Assembly: GCA_027625915.1 (NCBI GenBank)
Contig: JANTQA010000016.1
Span: 749,001-813,000 of the forward strand
Length of the DNA: 64,000 nucleotides
Source of the DNA: Anaeramoeba flamelloides
Taxonomy: Eukaryota > Metamonada > Anaeramoebidae
Direction: 5' to 3'
The notes beneath the pieces are model-generated. The model was not told where the DNA came from and did not search any database. It was given only the letters and a program-made list of their open reading frames with translations. Positions 31,734 through 42,774 of the stretch are shown here, piece after piece; position 1 is the stretch's first letter; the number at the start of each line of letters is the position of its first letter. A program made the translations under genes and the position numbers.

Positions 31734-32488
31734 GGGATTGGCGTCACTATAAATTACTCTATAACCAAAGTATGTTGTAAATTGGGTGTAAATGATATTA
31801 GTGCACCCTGGCTCAAATAGTTTTTGTGACTTTCTATTATAAATCTTATTACATAATAAATTATTTCATTTTTTACTAAAGATCACTATTAAAAATATTC
31901 ATTTTGGATATTTTTTTTTTAAATTCCTTTCCCAAATCTAAATATAGAAACTCAAAATAATAGTATTCTGGTATTTAATAATTCATATTTAAACTTCTAT
32001 AAGTAACTCGTTTTTTAATTTTTTTAATTTCAAAGATTAACTCAATAATTATCAACATAAAAACCCAAAGACCTGATTAGTTTGGTTTCCTTTTCATAAA
32101 GGTAATTGTAACATCAATATATTTTTATTATATGAAAAATAATTTTTCAAAAAGATTTATTGGTTAATTATTTATATTTTTTTAAAAAATTTGATTTTTT
32201 TAGCAATCTACATTTCTCCACAAATTTAAGAAAGATATTTTGCATCTTTGGTGCCTGAATATTGATAATTCAACCTTAAAATTTGTAGCAAAATGCAGAT
32301 TTTTTCCTGAAATTGTTGGGATTTTTACTAATACAAAGGATCATTTTTAATTGATGATGATCAACAAATATTACTACTTGACTAATCAGGATTAATTAGA
32401 GACATTTGAACCATGTGGCACTAATGTGATTTACACATAATAACAACTTACTTTGATCTTAGGCTTCTTCTTGATAGACGCTAATCCC
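31734..32488 (-). mobile_element. TTAA-flanked non-autonomous element, family C copy 2
   Basis: This 755-bp element lies between TTAA at 31,730-31,733 and 32,489-32,492, with ends GGGATTGGCGTC and, inverted, GGGATTAGCGTC. Inverted relative to the 753-bp copy at 7,897. Most internal landmarks (AATACAAAGGATCATTTTTA, TTGATAATTCAACCTT) are shared. Non-coding. Confidence 0.8.
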
Positions 32489-32492
32489 TTAA

Positions 32493-33760
32493 ATGCCAAA
32501 AAAAAATTGTAACAAGTTGATTTTTGAAATCTTTTTTGAAATGATATGTAACTTGAAATGAAATTTTAAAAAAATTGGAAAATTGAAATCAAAATAAAAT
32601 TTTTTTGGAATCTTTTTTGAATTGAAGTTGAATTGAAAATAGAATTGATTTTGATTGTTTTTTTATTTTTTGTGTTTGTGTAAAAACATGATAACATTTT
32701 TTTTAAAAAAAATTCAATTCTATTATTTAATGTTTATAAGCTATTTTTATGAAAAGATCATATTTCAATTATCTGTATGCGAAAAGAAGTTAATATTTAA
32801 TTAATGTATTTTACACCGTGCGTATATTTCATAGAACAAGTTTTGTCTGTGTTCTTTTTTTTTTTTGGTTATTTTTATTTTATTCTACCAATTATAAATG
32901 GATATTTTTTAATTTGTTTATTGTATAAAATATTTCTCAAACATTCATCAATTTCATTATTATTATTGAAGAAGTGTAAATTACATTCTAGATGTTCTTT
33001 TAACTTAAATTTCTAAAAATAAATTTAAGCGTAAAATCAATAGATTTTACGATTGTTCAAGGAAAAGACATACCTAAATTATTTTTATATTTAAAAGGCA
33101 AAAAAGAAAAAGAAAAAATCGAAAACCAAAATCAACAAAAAATAATAAAAATTAAATTAAGAAAAAATATAAGTTGCTTATAAGAAACAATTGGTAAAAA
33201 TCATCAAAAAAATCCAAACAATGATATTGTTTTAATTAATAACACCGAAAATCACAGCCATAGATACTTTTGGTTAATTTAGTAAAGTTTAAGTGGTCAT
33301 GAATGTTCATTTGGGGGTAGTTGTTTAATTACATTCATTTCTTTTTTGTTCTTTTTGATTTCGTTTTTTTTTTAATCCTTGATATTTTTTTGACTTTGCT
33401 TTTTCGTTTTTTATTTACAAGTTACTCATACTGCCGTGTACCAGTATCACAGTATTAGCAAGTAACCACTTGTTCTTTTTACATTGTAACTCTTCTTCCC
33501 AATATAAAGAAAATTCAGCCAGGGAAAAAATGGAACGAAAAAAAATAAAATTCATCAATTTTGATTTTTAAACTTTTTAATTTTTACAAATTCCTTAAAG
33601 TTGTTTTTGTTCCCTTCCTCTTTTTGCCTTTTTTTTATTATTTGTTTTTTTGGAGGAGTAAAAAGGAATAAAAAATCATTCTAAGAATTGGTAAACTTGT
33701 TTATGATGAGATCATAAGCAAACTGGATTTAAGCAACTGAAAAAACTGAATTGAACTGAA
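32493..33760. other. AT-rich intergenic DNA, nothing recognised
   Basis: A slightly GC-richer patch at 33,420-33,540 (ACTGCCGTGTACCAGTATC) shows no coding frame or RNA fold that I can support. Confidence 0.45.
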
Positions 33761-33979
33761 GAAATCGAAGTGAACTGGTGCGATTTGAAACCAACTGAAG
33801 TGAACCGAAACGACCTTTTCCTACAATCTGCCAAGTCAGTACTCAGGCTTTTTAAGACTGTCAATTTGGTATCTCGCACTGATATTTTGCGAGAAAAAGT
33901 TTTGGAAAACTTGCAAAAATATAAAAAAAAGAAAAATTTCGAAAACAAATTCTTATTCTTCAAAAAAAGTACCACATAG
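33761..33979 (+). other. Possible coding exon, unknown family
   Basis: After GAACTGAAG the frame reads EIEVNWCDLKPTEVNRNDLF, then LFKTVNLVSRTDILREKV with gene-like codons, ending in a lysine-rich stretch and TAG. The preceding 50 bases are a degenerate ACTGAA repeat. No start codon or other exon found. Confidence 0.25.
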
Positions 33980-34099
33980 ACATACCCCATCTATAAAATT
34001 CAAATTCAAAACTGAATAAAGTAACCTATTTCATTTGATCTAAACCATTTTCCAGTCAAAGGAACCCAGTTTTAATGGGAGAATTACATGTGCTTGAAT

Positions 34100-34900
34100 G
34101 GTTGTATGGATATTAGAAGAAAAAATTTATTTTGGAAATTTTCAAAATTGAAATCATTTTTTTACATTTTTGATTTTTTTTTTTTTCCGATTTTTTTTTG
34201 ACACTTAATTCAGTTGCAAAATTTTTTTTATTGCAAGATCAATAGCCGCTTGGTAAAAATGTGTTATTCTAAGGTTATTGAAACTGTGAAAATGTTTGTT
34301 TAGAAATCATATTGATTTCTATTGCAATTTTATTCAATCTTTGATCCTGATATTTGAATAATAAATGTGATAAATTTTCACTTCAGCTTCATTTACCTAT
34401 TCAAATAGAGTTCACAAATACCAACAAACTTCGTTTGGATGCTTAATTTCTAAAAAAAAGTATGGAAAATCAAATGAAAATTGTTTCCTATTTATTATTC
34501 AAATACCAGTAGGAGATCAAAACTAACATTCTTGTTTTTCTCAATGTGATACCTAAGAATTTGAGTTTTTCAATTTTTAAGAAAATCTATTGATTTATTA
34601 GTTTTATTTCAGATGGATATCAACAATTCTTTTGATGTGTATTATTATGCTTATCTCTTATTTGTTCTTCAAATGGTCAATTATATAAAATAATGGATAT
34701 TTGGAAAAAATGTTTTTTTTTTAGATTTCCCTTTTACAGAAACAATGTTTATAATTGGTCAAATATTTAGAACTCTTTATCAAAACAAATTATGGTGGCG
34801 ATCCAGAAATTTTCGACATAAAAGGAAACAACCACCAACTCATTCAGCATTCGGGGTTACAAAAAAAACTTTTCAATCAAGTTTTTACTTTTTTTTATTT
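34100..34900. repeat. Family R repeat, followed by a coding-like segment
   Basis: Landmarks of family R end at ACAGAAACAATGTTTATAATT (34,737). The following + frame (34,745-34,890) reads FIIGQIFRTLYQNKLWWRSR and HKRKQPPTHSAFGVTKKTF before running into T-tracts. It could be an exon or a relic; no match recognised. Confidence 0.3.
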
Positions 34901-35064
34901 TTTTTTTTAACTTTCTTTGTACCCTTGTTTTTCTTTCTCTTTTTATTGTCTTTGTTCAAAAATAAAATCCTTTTTTTTCATTTTTTAAAGAAAAACTATC
35001 TTATGAGATATAGTATTGCCTACACAATAGCTAGGATAAAAAACTCTCAATAAACTTAGAGTCT

Positions 35065-35170
35065 CAGGAAGTGCCGTAGAGTGCTGATGTTTTTTTTTAA
35101 TTTAAGAAATTAAAAGAAAATTTAAGAAATTTTCTTGTTATTTCAAATAGTAAAAAAAAACCTAACGAAA
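35065..35170 (+). repeat. Partial family G element
   Basis: It begins AGTGCCGTAGAGTGCTGATG plus a T-run and ends AAAACCTAACG, the same borders as the unit at 17,726, but lacks the central stem-loop. Confidence 0.5.
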
Positions 35171-35174
35171 AACA

Positions 35175-36226
35175 AGCGGATAATTTTTTTTTAATCAACC
35201 TCTCTTTAATAAAAAAAAAAAAAAAAAATCATCAATTTTTATAAATCTAATCATGATTTAACAATCTATACTTTAATCATTCTATAAATTTTTATCTCAA
35301 TTTTGTTATTAAAAACAATCTACTTTTTTTTTTTGTTTGTTTTTAAATAAATCCAACTTCTAAAAAAAATTTTTACTTTTGATCTTTCAAATCAGTTTTA
35401 TTGTTATCTTTGCTCCATTCAGCTACTGTTTTTTAAGAAATATTTCAATTACCCTAATTTACAAATGTTAATCAATAATTCACCCCCTTTCAACAATTAA
35501 GATTATTTAGGCTTGTAAAAGGGAAAAAATAATGATCTTGAATCTATTCCATTTTTCTTTCTTGAAAAATCATCTTTTTTTTTTAACATTAAATACAATA
35601 TGAAAGAGAAAAATTCCTTTAGGTTTTTGTGATTCTAGAAATTCCGTGGTTTCTGGGATTCTAGAAAATTTTAAAAAAGCTGAAATTTTCACAATTAAAC
35701 AATACTTTCTTGTTAATAAAGGAAATCACAAAATTTGTTTGAAAATTTTTGCGAAAATTAAAGCAAAAAATCAGGTTATTGGTTTTTGAGAACTTTCTTT
35801 TTTAAATTATTGGTATTCTTATTAAATAATTCTGGTGTTATCTAATTTTGAAACCAATAAATGATTCTCATCAAAAAAATATCAACAAATAATTTAAAAA
35901 ATCTATTGATATTTGAATTAAATTCTCTCCTTAGAGCAAAAAAGTTTAATTTGAAGTTTATTCGAGACTTTAACTTCTTAAATTAGGGGAAAGGGGTTGG
36001 TAAATGAATTTACATAAAAAGGGTTGTATTATTTTAGGTTTGTGGATGAAATTCAAATTAAAAATCTCGCTCCATTTCAAAACAAAATATGAATTTCAAA
36101 TGAAAATTCCTTCAATAATTTTTGGAAATGTAACCTCGTTTTAAATAAAAATTATCTTGTTTTAAGTGCTTGTACATTTAGCCATAATCCAAAATTACAC
36201 TTTTAATTGAAAATTGGGTGATCAAT
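35175..36226. other. AT-rich intergenic DNA, nothing recognised
   Basis: A short repeat of TTCTAGAAATTCCG/TTCTGGGATTCTAG type at 35,628-35,670 is the only structure noted. Confidence 0.45.
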
Positions 36227-36899
36227 TTAAAGGGAGTCTTGTGTATCAAATAATAACTCCAAATTTCTAAAAAACATTTTACAATTTTTGCAAATAAAAT
36301 CAAAAGAAAGGATGAAAAAGGAAAAAAAAAATTGAAAATAATTTACCTTATGATTTTTTGCAATGAAAAAATGATCCCCGTTTCCAGTTTTTTCTTCCAA
36401 ATACAAACTGTGTCGGATTTTTTCTTGCTCTAATTTTTTCCCTTTATAACTTCCCATTAATTTACCAGACACAATATTTTGACAATTTGAAATTACAACT
36501 ATTCAAAGCGTATAAATTTTTTTTGTTTTTTGTTTTTGTTTTTTATCGAAAAAAAAAAAAAAAAAAGTGGATAAAAAAAAGAAGACAAAGAAAAAAAAAG
36601 AAAAGGGTAAAATTTATATTTGAAAAAAAAAAAGAGCACTAAAACAAGAAGAAATTTTAAATGTAATTACTTGTTGCTTCTTTTGGTGTTTCAGAAGTTG
36701 GGGAAATATGAATTTCGGTTCCTTCTTTATTTAATTTTAAAAATTTGAACATCAACTTATTTCCTTTCCCAAAGGTCTCAAACATGCAACCTTTTTGACA
36801 CTTTGATTTCAATTGTTCATAAATTGCTTCACTTGCTCTTTTCTTTCGTTCATTAGGATCTTCTTCTTCAAGGTAAATTTGGTTTTCAGTTTCGATCAT
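36227..36899 (-). CDS. Small PH-like domain protein (three exons)
   Basis: I assembled this from splice sites. Exon 1 is 36,899-36,671 (MIETENQIYLEEEDPNERKK start, ends ACA A|GTAATT) and exon 2 is 36,498-36,347 (after GAATAG, ends CATAAG|GTAAAT). The frames join in phase over 127 codons. The last exon is uncertain: 36,256-36,227 after GGAG (adds LLFDTQDSL), or a start after TTTTTTAG. The protein would be about 135 residues. The order CQKGCMFETFGKGNKLMFKF, ISNCQNIVSGKLM, HSLYLEEKTGNGDHFFIA follows the PH fold of ELMO and phospholipase C (strand 1 'kGt.F.k', the 'I..I..G' strand, then 'SF.I ... ffIA'). Such domains bind membranes or partner proteins. It appears to be a free-standing domain without a catalytic part. 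PH identity is inferred from pattern. Confidence 0.65.
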
Positions 36900-37090
36900 T
36901 AGTGACAAATTTAAAAAGAATAAAAAATGATAAGAAATGTTCTCTTCAAAATTAAAAGTGAAAATCACTTTTTCGTTTTTTTATCACTATTGAACATTGT
37001 TTTTTAGATAAACAAAAATATTGGATCTGTGTAAATATGATTTGTGAATTTTTCATGTGTTTTATTGTTAAATTATGATTTATTCCTTAG

Positions 37091-37244
37091 CTATAATACA
37101 ATTCTGAGATGTACACAATTGCTCAGGAAACTTCACCAGATATTTGATGTTTTTAATAACATTTCCTTGTATTTAAAAAAGAAAGGAAGCGAGTTGGGGT
37201 ATAAACATCAAGAGAAAACCGAAAAGACTTTTTTCAAAATTTAA
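37091..37244 (+). other. Possible exon, unknown family
   Basis: After TTATTCCTTAG the + strand is open and gene-like for about 50 codons (RCTQLLRKLHQIFDVFNNIS, then GSELGYKHQEKTEKTFFKI) to TAA at 37,242-37,244. It starts 190 bp from the divergent PH-like gene. No start codon or upstream exon identified. Confidence 0.3.
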
Positions 37245-37610
37245 GAAACCCAAACATCTTCAAGAGTTTATTAAATGGAATTTGTAATCAATTTTAAACA
37301 TCAAATAGATTGTCAAGTTTCCTAATCCTTCAGAGGATTTCTAAAATATTACTTCAGTTAAGGAAAAAATCCAATTTTAGCAAAAACTGCATGATAAATT
37401 CAGAAATCATTTTCAAACCTGTATATTAATTAACAAAGGAAAGAAATAAAACTCTTCTTTGGGGTTCTAGGTAAAAAAAGTGTCTTTTTATCTGGAATTA
37501 AAATATCAAAGTTGGTAATAATAATCAAACTGATTTATAGAATTAAAGAGAATGGATTTTTACATTATCTTTTTAACAATTTTAGGTAAATTGAATTTTG
37601 TTTTTTCATT

Positions 37611-38447
37611 TTGAAATTGTATTGAAAATATTCTATATATTAATATTTACAAACACTGAAATTGGGAAAAAAGCTTATCTTGTGACAGATAGGACTTGTT
37701 ATTTTAATTCTGGTTGATCGTTCTTCCGCTTGATTTGAATTTTAATAGTCGTTGAAAAGGTGAATTGTTGTCAGTTTATTTATTTTTTTTCACCCAATCA
37801 CAATTTCAGAAAGTGTAAGACTAAAAGTTCAAAAGTACTGTTAATTGCAAAATAAATAGATCAAAATCTTCATTAAGCTTTCCAAAAAAATCACATACCC
37901 AGAATTAAAATCAAATAGTCCAAAGTCCCCAATTCCAAAAGAGAAAATTAATAATTTAAGTTGGTTTTCAGAATTAAAAATTTGAAAGGTTACTATGATT
38001 TTTTCAGATCTTTCTTGGGAAAGTTGAATGAATATTTTATTATATTTGTTTTGCAACAAATCGTGTATTTGATTTAAAAAAATACGAGTATTTCGGTTTT
38101 CAATAGAAATTTTTATATAGGTTTGGTTTTATTTTGAGCTTTTAAAAATTTATTTTTTATTTAAGATAATTGAGTAAAAGAGAAACTATTATCTTTCTCA
38201 AAGACCCCCAATACCTGCATTATTTTATAAAATGTCTCTCAATATTATTAGTAGAATACTCTTCAAACCAGGTATAAGGAAAAAAATGATATATTACCAT
38301 TTTGAACCACTATTAAAATTCAAATCAAGCTGAAGAACGATCAACCAGGAATCAAAATAGCAAGAAACACCTGTCACAAGATAAGCTTTTTTCCCAATTT
38401 CAGTGTTTGTAAATATTAATATATAGAATATTTTCAATACAATTTCA
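37611..38447. mobile_element. Foldback element with ~150-bp arms, carrying a nested MITE
   Basis: Arms 37,611-37,760 and 38,297-38,447 are inverted copies at well over 90% identity by eye (shared ATTGGGAAAAAAGCTTATCT and TGGTTGATCGTTCTTC). The interior holds the family E MITE at 37,838-38,065. No coding frame. Confidence 0.7.
37838..38065 (+). mobile_element. TA-flanked MITE, family E copy 1 (nested)
   Basis: This 228-bp palindromic element is flanked by TA (37,836-37,837 and 38,066-38,067). Ends are CTGTTAATTGCAAAATAAAT, and inverted CACGATTTGTTGCAAAAC. The TTTCCAAAA motif occurs in both arms. Related copies at 50,328 and 51,179. Confidence 0.75.
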
Positions 38448-38454
38448 AAAATTT

Positions 38455-40426
38455 ATTCTTAAAAAGTCGTTTATTTTTAATTATCAATTATAGTTTTTGA
38501 ATTAAACTAAAATTCAAAATTTTCCACACAGCTAAAACATTCCAAACAATCACAATAATACGATTTCATTGAAATTATGATAATTTTTATTGTTGTAAAA
38601 TATGAAAATCATTTTTTCATCTTTTAGTTTTTCTTTTCATTTCATTGTTTGAATTACGTAATTTGTTTCGTTGGATCAAAATTTTTTTTAAGGTTTATAT
38701 TAGATTAAAGTCAAGTTATTCCAAATAGAAGAACTCAAATAAAATTAGTTGGTAGTATCTAACCATTTGATCGATCAATATTCCTAATAGAATTTCAACA
38801 TATTTACTAATGTATTTTTTTGTTTTGCTCTCTCCAAAAGTTTTAACACATCCATGATTTATTTGTATTGATAATTATTTATTTATTGTTTTGTGAGTAT
38901 TGTAATTTATAAAAAAGTGTTAAAGTTTCAATTAGTGAATGGTTCTAATTTGATAAATCTTCTTGAATTGATTAAATAAGTTTTTTTTTTCACAAATCTA
39001 ATTTTGGTGTGTTAAAAATTTTGAATTGGGGTTTAGATTTGGTTAAACTGGATAAAATATTCAATAAAGTAAGCCATAATTAGATTTTCACTCTTATGAA
39101 CTTGATAAAATGAGTAACAATTTAGTTTAAAGACCGAAATCGAACCATTTTTAAAGTGTATCCGTTTTTTATTTTCTAAAGATTTGGAAAATAAAGTCAC
39201 AACGTGAAAAAAAAAACAATTTAATTGATTAAATTTCAAGGGAAACGAAAATATTGATTTTTTTTTTGTTTTTTCTATTAATTTTCTTATATTTTTTATA
39301 TTCTGTTGATTTATTCAGTTCTTTGAAAAATTCTATATTTTAATAGTAATTTCAAATTAATGAGATCTAATATTTTTTTTTTTTTTTTCCCTTTAGAATG
39401 AATTATTTTTTTTTCCTCTTTTTCATTTTTATAATCTTTTTTTTACCCATATATTGTTCTAAGAATTTTTGGAAACAAATAAAAAAATATAATTTAAATA
39501 TCAAATATATCAAATGATGTAGATCTGAAAAATATTGCATCATTTATGATATTTTTTTAAATATTTTTACTAGAAAAAAATTACAATAATATTTAATCAG
39601 ATAATTCATATTGCTCTATAGAAATACACAAAATGCCTTTTTATGAATATTAAAAAATTCAATTTACACCCCATACTTCTCGGATCACAATTTCTACAGT
39701 TTATTAAAGGTTGATTTTTTAAAAAAAGTTGTTAAAACTTTTATAGCCCCCTCCAAACTAAAAAATTGTTGTAATAAATTATCAAAAATTGCAAAAAATT
39801 CAATTTTTTTATTATATGGGAACTGTTTTTAAGAACTAAGAGAAGAGTTTTTAGTCTGATAAAGAGATCCATTTGAAGTGAATAATTTTTTTTTCTTCGA
39901 ATTCAAAGTGTATTTAAATATACTATTTTAAAAGAGTCATTGAAAGAATATGTGATTATATTTTTGAAATTCTGTTGTATGTTTCCACATATTATAATAA
40001 ATCTTATTTAAGTTGCCAGTTATTACCTTTTTTATAAGTTATGAATTTTGGGTTAATAAAAACAAAAAATAAATCAAAGACCTAAGAAAAAACCAATATT
40101 ATCTTTTGAAAGAAAGTAATTCGGTTCTATATTTATGTCGTTTTGACTGGTATTGGTCAGGGGAAATTCTTTCTTATCAAAAAAAGGGAGGGGGGTAATC
40201 CAAGAATTTTTAATCTTTCAGAAAATGATAAATTTTGATTTAATTTAAAAATAATAAATTACAAAACTTATTCTTATTTGATTTATCTGTTTAAACTGGT
40301 AATTAATAAATATTCATGAACTTTTCCAAATTAAATAACATTATCTTAAATACTTTAATTTAAACATTTCGTATATATTTTAAATTGTAATTTATATTTT
40401 GATACCTCCTTTTAAAAAATTACATG

Positions 40427-40429
<3 letters not shown>
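38455..40429. other. AT-rich intergenic DNA, nothing recognised
   Basis: Long T and A tracts, a short G-run at 40,188-40,196 and spurious frames only. Confidence 0.45.

Positions 40430-40457
<28 letters not shown>
40430..40457. repeat. (TA)14 microsatellite
   Basis: Uninterrupted TA run directly abutting the family H element. Confidence 0.9.
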
Positions 40458-40462
<5 letters not shown>

Positions 40463-40672
40463 TTTTTCAAAAATTGTGACTCACTTGAAATAATAAATTG
40501 AAAAAAAAAAATTTATCCTTTAGTATTCAAGAACAATTCATAAAAAAATATGATTTGTAATTCATTTTTAAGTCATTCTAAATATATAAAAGCCTGATAT
40601 ATTAAAAATTAAAAAAAATAAAACCAAAAACTAAAAAAAAAGTGAGTCACAATTTTTGAAATGAGCATTACC
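40458..40672. mobile_element. Palindromic element, family H
   Basis: Inverted ends share TTTCAAAAATTGTGACTCAC (left at 40,467-40,488; right inverted at 40,641-40,662). Single ends of the same kind occur at 28,790, 30,090 and 41,005. It sits against the TA microsatellite, so the target duplication cannot be read. Non-coding. Confidence 0.55.
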
Positions 40673-41039
40673 GTTTTTATATTACTGAACTTTCACTGAA
40701 AAAAAGTTGAACAACAAGATTTTTTATAAATAATTAAATCCTTTTTCAAAGACATTACATAGTATCAATTTTCTTAGTGATTATTTGTCTCTCGAAGATC
40801 TTTTTTTTTTCCACATGATCTTTTTTTTAAAAAAAAAAAGAAAAAAAAAGAAAAAGAAAAAGAAAAAAAAGAATAAAAGAAAATTTGAAAAAGCAAAACT
40901 AAAATTTGCAAAATTAGAAAAAATGATTCTGATCCAAAAATTTGAAAATATTTTTTGTAAAGAATACTGGAATAAACCCTCAAAATAACTCCCATTAACA
41001 TTATAAAGTGAGTCAAAATTTATGAAAAATAGTTTATAT

Positions 41040-42370
41040 GAAATTTCAACGTTGATGCTGATTTTTATAAATATCTCAGAATAAGAGAGAACAGATTTGA
41101 TTTTTTTTTTTTTTTTTTAATATCTTTAAATATTCGTATTTTTTTCCTGATTTTCAATTAATAAATTTTCAGTCCCAAAAGGAATGCATGCATTAAAATT
41201 ATCTGGGAAACTACATAAATTTTACTCTATAACAGATGAATCATTTTTATTAATTTCAGAAGATTATTTTCCATTTAAACTCCGTTGTGAGGAAAAAAAA
41301 TCAAATGAACTTTCTTTTTCTTTATTAGTTTTATTATTCTCATAATTAACTTTCTAATAATCTATATGAATATCAAAATTTGATATCAAAAAAAAAATTC
41401 ACACTAACTTTATAAAGGTTTTATAATTCATATTAAAAATTAAAAAAATGTTAATGTATGAGGATTTTTTAAAAGGAAAATGAAATCTTAAAACACATTC
41501 ATTTTTTTTTTTTTTTTATTTGTATTTTAGATTCTGAATTGGGTGAGTTAACTTCATTTAAAAAAAATCGTTATTTAATTCTAGTTTTTTAAAAAAATCA
41601 AAAATTCACATATTTTCATTGAATCTAAAACTCAAAAGGTTTATTGATAGTTTGATTAGTAAATGAAGTTCATTTTTGGAAATTGTATATCATATGTTTG
41701 ATTTTGCAATGAAAAATGTTTCTTTAAATTTTTTTTTATTCTTTTCTGATTTTAAATTATTAATATTTCGATTTGAATCACAAAAAAGAATATTAAAAAC
41801 AGTGCAGATGATGAAATAAATTCCATTTTGGGTGAAATCTTAACAAAAGTTTCTCAATTAAATATTGATCTATTTAGCAAAAATTTGTTTATCAGGGATT
41901 TAGAAAAGACATTTTATTATTTTCAAAAAATGCAAAAAAAGTTAAATTTCTATTTTGAGAATTTTTTTTGAACAAATTGTTTGATTTTATTCACAAGAAT
42001 ACTTATAACAATTAAAATCGTTTGCGTCAGAAAAAAAAAAATTGATTTTGAATTTTGAGGAAAAAATTATTAAATTTTCAAAAATCTTGAAGAAAATTGG
42101 ATATAGAAATATCGAATTTTACATGAGATGAAAAGCACAGTTTCTAAGTGAATTTTGAAATGGCTACAAAACTATAATAGTTATAACTGCCCTTCTGAAA
42201 CTGTTATTATAAACTCAATAAAACAATTTTTTATTTAACCAAAGGAATTATCTATAAAAAAATTTTTTTTTCTTATATTTATTTCGATTAAAACTGTATA
42301 TATTGTAGTCCTGATGAGAATGCAAATAAACAAGGTAATAAAAAAGGTATAAACTTTAGATAATCTAAGA
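41040..42370 (+). pseudogene. Run of coding-like segments, decayed or multi-exon, unknown family
   Basis: At least four plus-strand stretches have gene-like codons. One at 41,172-41,345 follows ATAAATTTTCAG (GMHALKLSGKLHKFYSITDE...). One at about 41,783-41,970 reads SADDEINSILGEILTKVSQL. Others lie at 42,040-42,130 (EEKIIKFSKILKKIGYRNIE) and 42,295-42,360 (YCSPDENANKQGNKKGINFR). The breaks between them are partly explained by possible introns, partly not. I recognise no family. It may be a gene with short exons or the remains of a transposon ORF. Confidence 0.35.
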
Positions 42371-42507
42371 AATAAAATTAATTTAAGAGTTTTATTTAGT
42401 CATAAAAAATGAAAAAAAAAAAAAAAATTGATTGTAGAAAAAAAATGGTCTTTTCTGGGTTTTTAGTTGTTTAGAATTTTTTGACACTTTGCATATACAA
42501 AATTTGT

Positions 42508-42556
42508 TAGTACAAAATATCAATATTAAAATCTTTTAATATTTTGTACTTTTGCC
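42508..42556. repeat. Short perfect-stem hairpin
   Basis: AGTACAAAATATCAATATTA and its inverted partner TTAATATTTTGTACT flank a small loop. Function unknown. Confidence 0.5.
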
Positions 42557-42774
42557 TTGAAAGACTGATTCCTTAATATCTTTTTTATTTAGATTTTTTT
42601 TACAAAAAGTAAAATAAATCGAAAAAATAAAAAATTGGAAAAAAAATGAAACATTTATATGGTTTAAGTTTATCTTTTGGTCATTTAAATTTATTAAAAA
42701 ATAAAAAGAGAAATGGTTTTAAAAATTGGAAAAAAGAAAAAATAAAAAAAAAAGACAGAAAAATAATATAAGAA

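Noticed and set aside
40785-41016. Overlapping frames on both strands over an A-rich tract
   Set aside because: Poly-Lys and poly-Phe translations of a simple AAAAAG repeat.
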